Part shown: positions 56,921-58,943 of the stretch, piece by piece | How the letters are laid out: each line of letters begins with the position of its first letter | How positions within the stretch are numbered: position 1 is the first letter of the stretch | Assembly: GCA_902799385.1 (NCBI GenBank) | Contig: CADCAK010000017.1 | Location: 1-58,943, forward strand | DNA length: 58,943 bases | DNA from: an uncultured bacterium | GTDB taxonomy: Bacteria; Verrucomicrobiota; Kiritimatiellia; RFP12; UBA1067 | Reading direction: 5' to 3' | Program-made: the position numbers and the translations under genes | The notes under the pieces: generated by a model | What the model was told of the DNA's origin: nothing | What the model saw: only the letters and a program-made list of their open reading frames with translations | The model's database searches: none

Positions 56921-57881
56921 TCATTCCCAGTCGAGGATAACCTTGCCGGACTTGCCCGAGATCATCGCCTCGAAGCCCTTCTCGTAGTCGGTGTACTTGA
57001 AGCGGTGCGTGATGACGGGCGAGATATCTAAGCCGCCCTGTATCATCGCGCCCATCTTGTACCAGGTCTCGAACATCTCGCGCCCGTAGATGCCCTTTAT
57101 CTTGAGCCCCTTCCAGACGATGTGGTTCCAGTTGACCTTCGTGCAGACACGGCGCGGCTCCGCTCATCTCAAGGCCGACGTCGAAGCCCTCGACCATGCC
57201 GAGCTCCTTCATCACGTCCTCGAGCTTCTCGTCCTTGGCGTTGACGGTGCGCGTCGCGCCGAGGCGCTTCGCGAGGCCTAGGCGGTAGTCGTTCACGTCG
57301 ACGACGACGACGTTCCTCGCGCCGACGAACTTTGAGATCCCGGCCGCCATTATGCCGATGGGGCCCGCGCCGGTGATGAGGACGTCCTCGCCGACCATGT
57401 TGAACGAAAGCGCGGTGTGCGTCGCGTTGCCGAACGGGTCGAAGATCGAGTAGAGCTCGTCGTCAATCGACGGATCGCAGTGCCAGACATTCGACTCGGG
57501 GATGCAGAGGTACTCGGCGAACGCGCCGTCGCGGTTAACGCCGACGCCCTTCGTCTCGCGGCAGAGGTGGCGCTGCCCAGCGCGGCAGTTGCGGCAGTGT
57601 CCGCACACGATGTGCCCTTCGCCGCTCACGCGCTCGCCGACCTTGACGCTCTTTACGTTCGAGCCGACCTCGACGACTTCGCCGACGTATTCGTGGCCGA
57701 TGGTGAGCGGCGGCTTTATCTCCTCCTGCGCCCAGGAGTTCCACTCGTAGATGTGGACGTCGGTGCCGCAGATGGCGGTCTTCTTTATCTTTATGAGAAC
57801 GTCGTTGATACCCATCTCGGGCATCGGCTTCTCTACGAGCTCAACGCCTTTTTCGGGCGCAACTTTTGCGATGGCTTTCAT
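56921..57881 (-). pseudogene. tdh: L-threonine 3-dehydrogenase, frameshifted by an internal deletion
   Basis: The first 240 residues read as a normal zinc-dependent threonine dehydrogenase: [26 protein letters not shown], four structural cysteines ([15 protein letters not shown]) and the NAD Rossmann motif [12 protein letters not shown]. After GLEMSGA (near 57165) the frame breaks; the original C-terminus continues in another frame from [19 protein letters not shown] to KSGKVILDW and stops at 56921. About 25 codons are missing, and 961 nt is not a multiple of three. Either a recent pseudogene or an assembly error; staying in the first frame adds only unrelated Arg/His-rich residues. Confidence 0.8.
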
Positions 57882-57915
57882 TTGTCCGCCGTCTCCTGTG
57901 AAGTGTTTTCCCCGT

Positions 57916-57924
57916 AGTATACCA
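57916..57924 (-). promoter_or_regulatory. promoter of the tdh remnant
   Basis: TGGTATACT on the minus strand, 34 nt before the ATG, with AGGAG upstream of the start. Confidence 0.5.
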
Positions 57925-58034
57925 CATTGCGCGGACCGGCGGCAAGTGGCAATGGAGAATCCGGCGAGTCATCAACGCGCAAACATTGCTTTTGTAGAAG
58001 TTCCGCAGGCCCATCCCCAAAATCCCGAGCATGC

Positions 58035-58084
58035 TTGACAGTCATAGCATGTAGGTGCTATAATACATACCGAATTTAGCACCT
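58035..58084 (+). promoter_or_regulatory. promoter and operator of the toxin-antitoxin pair
   Basis: Near-consensus TTGACA (58035-58040) and TATAAT (58059-58064), 18 nt apart. An inverted repeat AGGTGCTA (58053-58060) / TAGCACCT (58077-58084) brackets the -10 box and should be the site for the antitoxin. Confidence 0.65.
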
Positions 58085-58098
58085 GAAAGGAGTCCTGT

Positions 58099-58350
58099 AT
58101 GCCTGTTACATTTCCTGCGCAGGAAGTCAAGCGACGTGGAATGAGCGTCATGAACGAGAGTCTCGCACATGGCCCTGTTTGGGTCATCAGCAACAATACT
58201 CCCAAATATGTCGTCATGTTGGCCGACGAATTCAGGCGTATGCGCCACGAGGCTTTCATCAATGAATGTCTGCAGTCCGATGCAGAATATCGTGCAGGCC
58301 TTGCCAAGCGGGCGACTGTAAAAGAGCTGATGAAGGAATTTGACGAATAA
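58099..58350 (+). CDS. antitoxin, Phd/YefM-like
   Basis: An 83-residue protein whose N-terminal half (MPVTFPAQEVKRRGMSVMNE, then PVWVISNNTPKYVVMLADEF) has the Phd/YefM fold pattern: a short strand, a helix and the 'Y-V-V-M' strand. A helical toxin-binding tail follows (LAKRATVKELMKEFDE). GAAAGGAG lies about 9 nt before the ATG. It represses its own promoter through the bracketed -10 box, by family analogy. The toxin gene starts 11 nt downstream. Confidence 0.75.
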   Translation: MPVTFPAQEVKRRGMSVMNESLAHGPVWVISNNTPKYVVMLADEFRRMRHEAFINECLQSDAEYRAGLAKRATVKELMKEFDE

Positions 58351-58361
58351 ACGCCGCCAAT

Positions 58362-58649
58362 ATGTACACTGTTCCATACAAGCTCTTCCAAACGCCGCAA
58401 TTTAAACGCGCGTTTGCAAAATTCGCACGAAAGCATCCTGAGCTCCGAAGCAAAACCGAGGAAACGCTTATCGCCCTCACGAACGACCCTTTTGCCCCTT
58501 CTCTTCGACTACACAACCTGACGGGACGGCTCACAGGGAAGCAGGCCGTCAGTGTGACCTACATATACCGCATCGTTCTTTGTGTGGAAATCGTAGATCG
58601 CAAAATCATACTCCACAACATTGGAACCCATGACGAAGTTTACGGCTGA
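58362..58649 (+). CDS. RelE/YafQ-type mRNA endonuclease toxin
   Basis: A 95-residue protein with the RelE layout: LFQTPQFKRAFAKFARKHPE, LHNLTGRLTGKQAVSVTYIY and RIVLCVEIVDRKIILHNIGT. The final HDEVYG corresponds to the usual catalytic region with a His/Tyr. Such toxins cut mRNA in the ribosome. It forms a unit with the upstream antitoxin. Family members differ in catalytic residues, so the exact subtype is open. Confidence 0.75.
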   Translation: MYTVPYKLFQTPQFKRAFAKFARKHPELRSKTEETLIALTNDPFAPSLRLHNLTGRLTGKQAVSVTYIYRIVLCVEIVDRKIILHNIGTHDEVYG

Positions 58650-58930
58650 CGTGTGACAGTAGCGAGGCCTGCGCCCGACCTGCTCGCGCGGGGCGCGGAA
58701 GCGGCGGGGAGTGTTTTCGGCTCAGGGCTCGCGTCGTATTTCGCCAAAACACGCCCTGCCGCTTCCGCGTCAGCGAATTTTTGGGGACACACCCCACGGA
58801 ACGCTGAAAAATCAAGGGTTTCGCGGGGGACATCCACAAAGTCTCGGGACAATTTGGCACACCCCTGGACTATTTTTGAAAGGCTTTGGAGGGTGAGAGA
58901 AAAACCCCCGGATGATGGACCAAAAGACAT
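58640..58930 (-). CDS. hypothetical protein overlapping a repeat, doubtful
   Basis: A 96-residue frame with a good GGAGG ribosome binding site before its ATG (MSFGPSSGGFSLTLQSLSKI). The N-terminal 55 residues show protein-like sequence (AKLSRDFVDVPRETLDFSAF). The C-terminus is encoded by the GC-rich repeat at 58670-58770 and looks like translated repeat (PAASAPRASRSGAG). It overlaps the end of the toxin gene by 10 bp on the opposite strand. It could be a repeat-associated frame without function. Confidence 0.35.
   Translation of the reverse strand: MSFGPSSGGFSLTLQSLSKIVQGCAKLSRDFVDVPRETLDFSAFRGVCPQKFADAEAAGRVLAKYDASPEPKTLPAASAPRASRSGAGLATVTRQP
58670..58770. repeat. GC-rich inverted repeat related to the 31-kb element
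   Basis: GCGGAAGCGGCGGGGAGTG at about 58694 is mirrored near 58752-58769 (CGCCCTGCCGCTTCCGC), a hairpin of roughly 75 nt. The block GCCCGACCTGCTC at about 58674 and the inverted block reappear in the same order on the minus strand of 30936-31200, but with a longer folded insert there. Confidence 0.6.
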
Positions 58931-58943
58931 AGACCTCCTTCAG

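Overview
The window looks like a chromosome segment of an uncultured gut or rumen bacterium of the PVC group, most likely Kiritimatiellota (Verrucomicrobia subdivision 5). The evidence is a 51-residue small basic protein of the Chlamydia/Verrucomicrobia type at 34888-35043, a secreted protein with four tandem modules that open with motifs like 'YVESTGSQWVDTGI' (43372-46098), and a large membrane-anchored protein of a style I associate with this group (25084-27543). The placement is inferred from gene style; there is no rRNA gene, and I recognised no tRNA gene.

Positions 1-19.4 kb are an accessory island of lower, uneven GC. It holds small orphan genes, a candidate small RNA (2283-2366) and a five-gene restriction-modification operon of the LlaJI type (12466 to 3223, minus strand): HNH nuclease, two C5-cytosine methyltransferases, McrB-like GTPase, DUF2357/PD-(D/E)XK nuclease. 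A repeat-dense stretch follows (12.5-19.4 kb) with a nucleotidyltransferase/small-partner pair, a DUF3791-like protein, a double winged-helix regulator, an AAA/DUF4143 ATPase and a HipA-like kinase. Four structures are shared across it: a 65-70 bp repeat carrying an extended -10 promoter and leader, at four sites, with a gene or gene remnant starting just past it at three of them; two arrays of 22-bp direct repeats; a perfect palindrome at three sites; and a roughly 220-bp repeat on both sides of the kinase gene.

Positions 19.5-58 kb are mostly core genes: nadA, aspS, a SpoIIE phosphatase; the run CPBP protease-mtaB-recO-PpiC lipoprotein; the run gyrB-murD-LysM lipoprotein-ftsW-xseA-FAD oxidoreductase; chrA-udk-nadK; map-adk; rplT-rpmI; secDF; and uppP-coaD-birA-pgsA-zinc-ribbon protein. 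The tdh gene at 56921-57881 is broken by an internal deletion and frameshift. Inserted in this core are a three-gene exported-protein operon (24443-28084) whose largest member has a clan-CD-like His/Cys motif pair, and a second restriction system (28112-30456) preceded by a strongly structured candidate non-coding RNA (30551-30802) and a 211-bp highly folded element (31002-31212). The window ends with a Phd/RelE-type toxin-antitoxin pair and a repeat related to the 31-kb element.

Genes are packed with 1-8 bp overlaps or gaps (TAATG, ATGA, TGACATG), suggesting translational coupling. Promoters share an extended -10 of the form TGGTATAAT. At five genes it lies only 6-9 nt before the start codon, predicting leaderless mRNAs; at two places it overlaps the preceding gene's stop codon.
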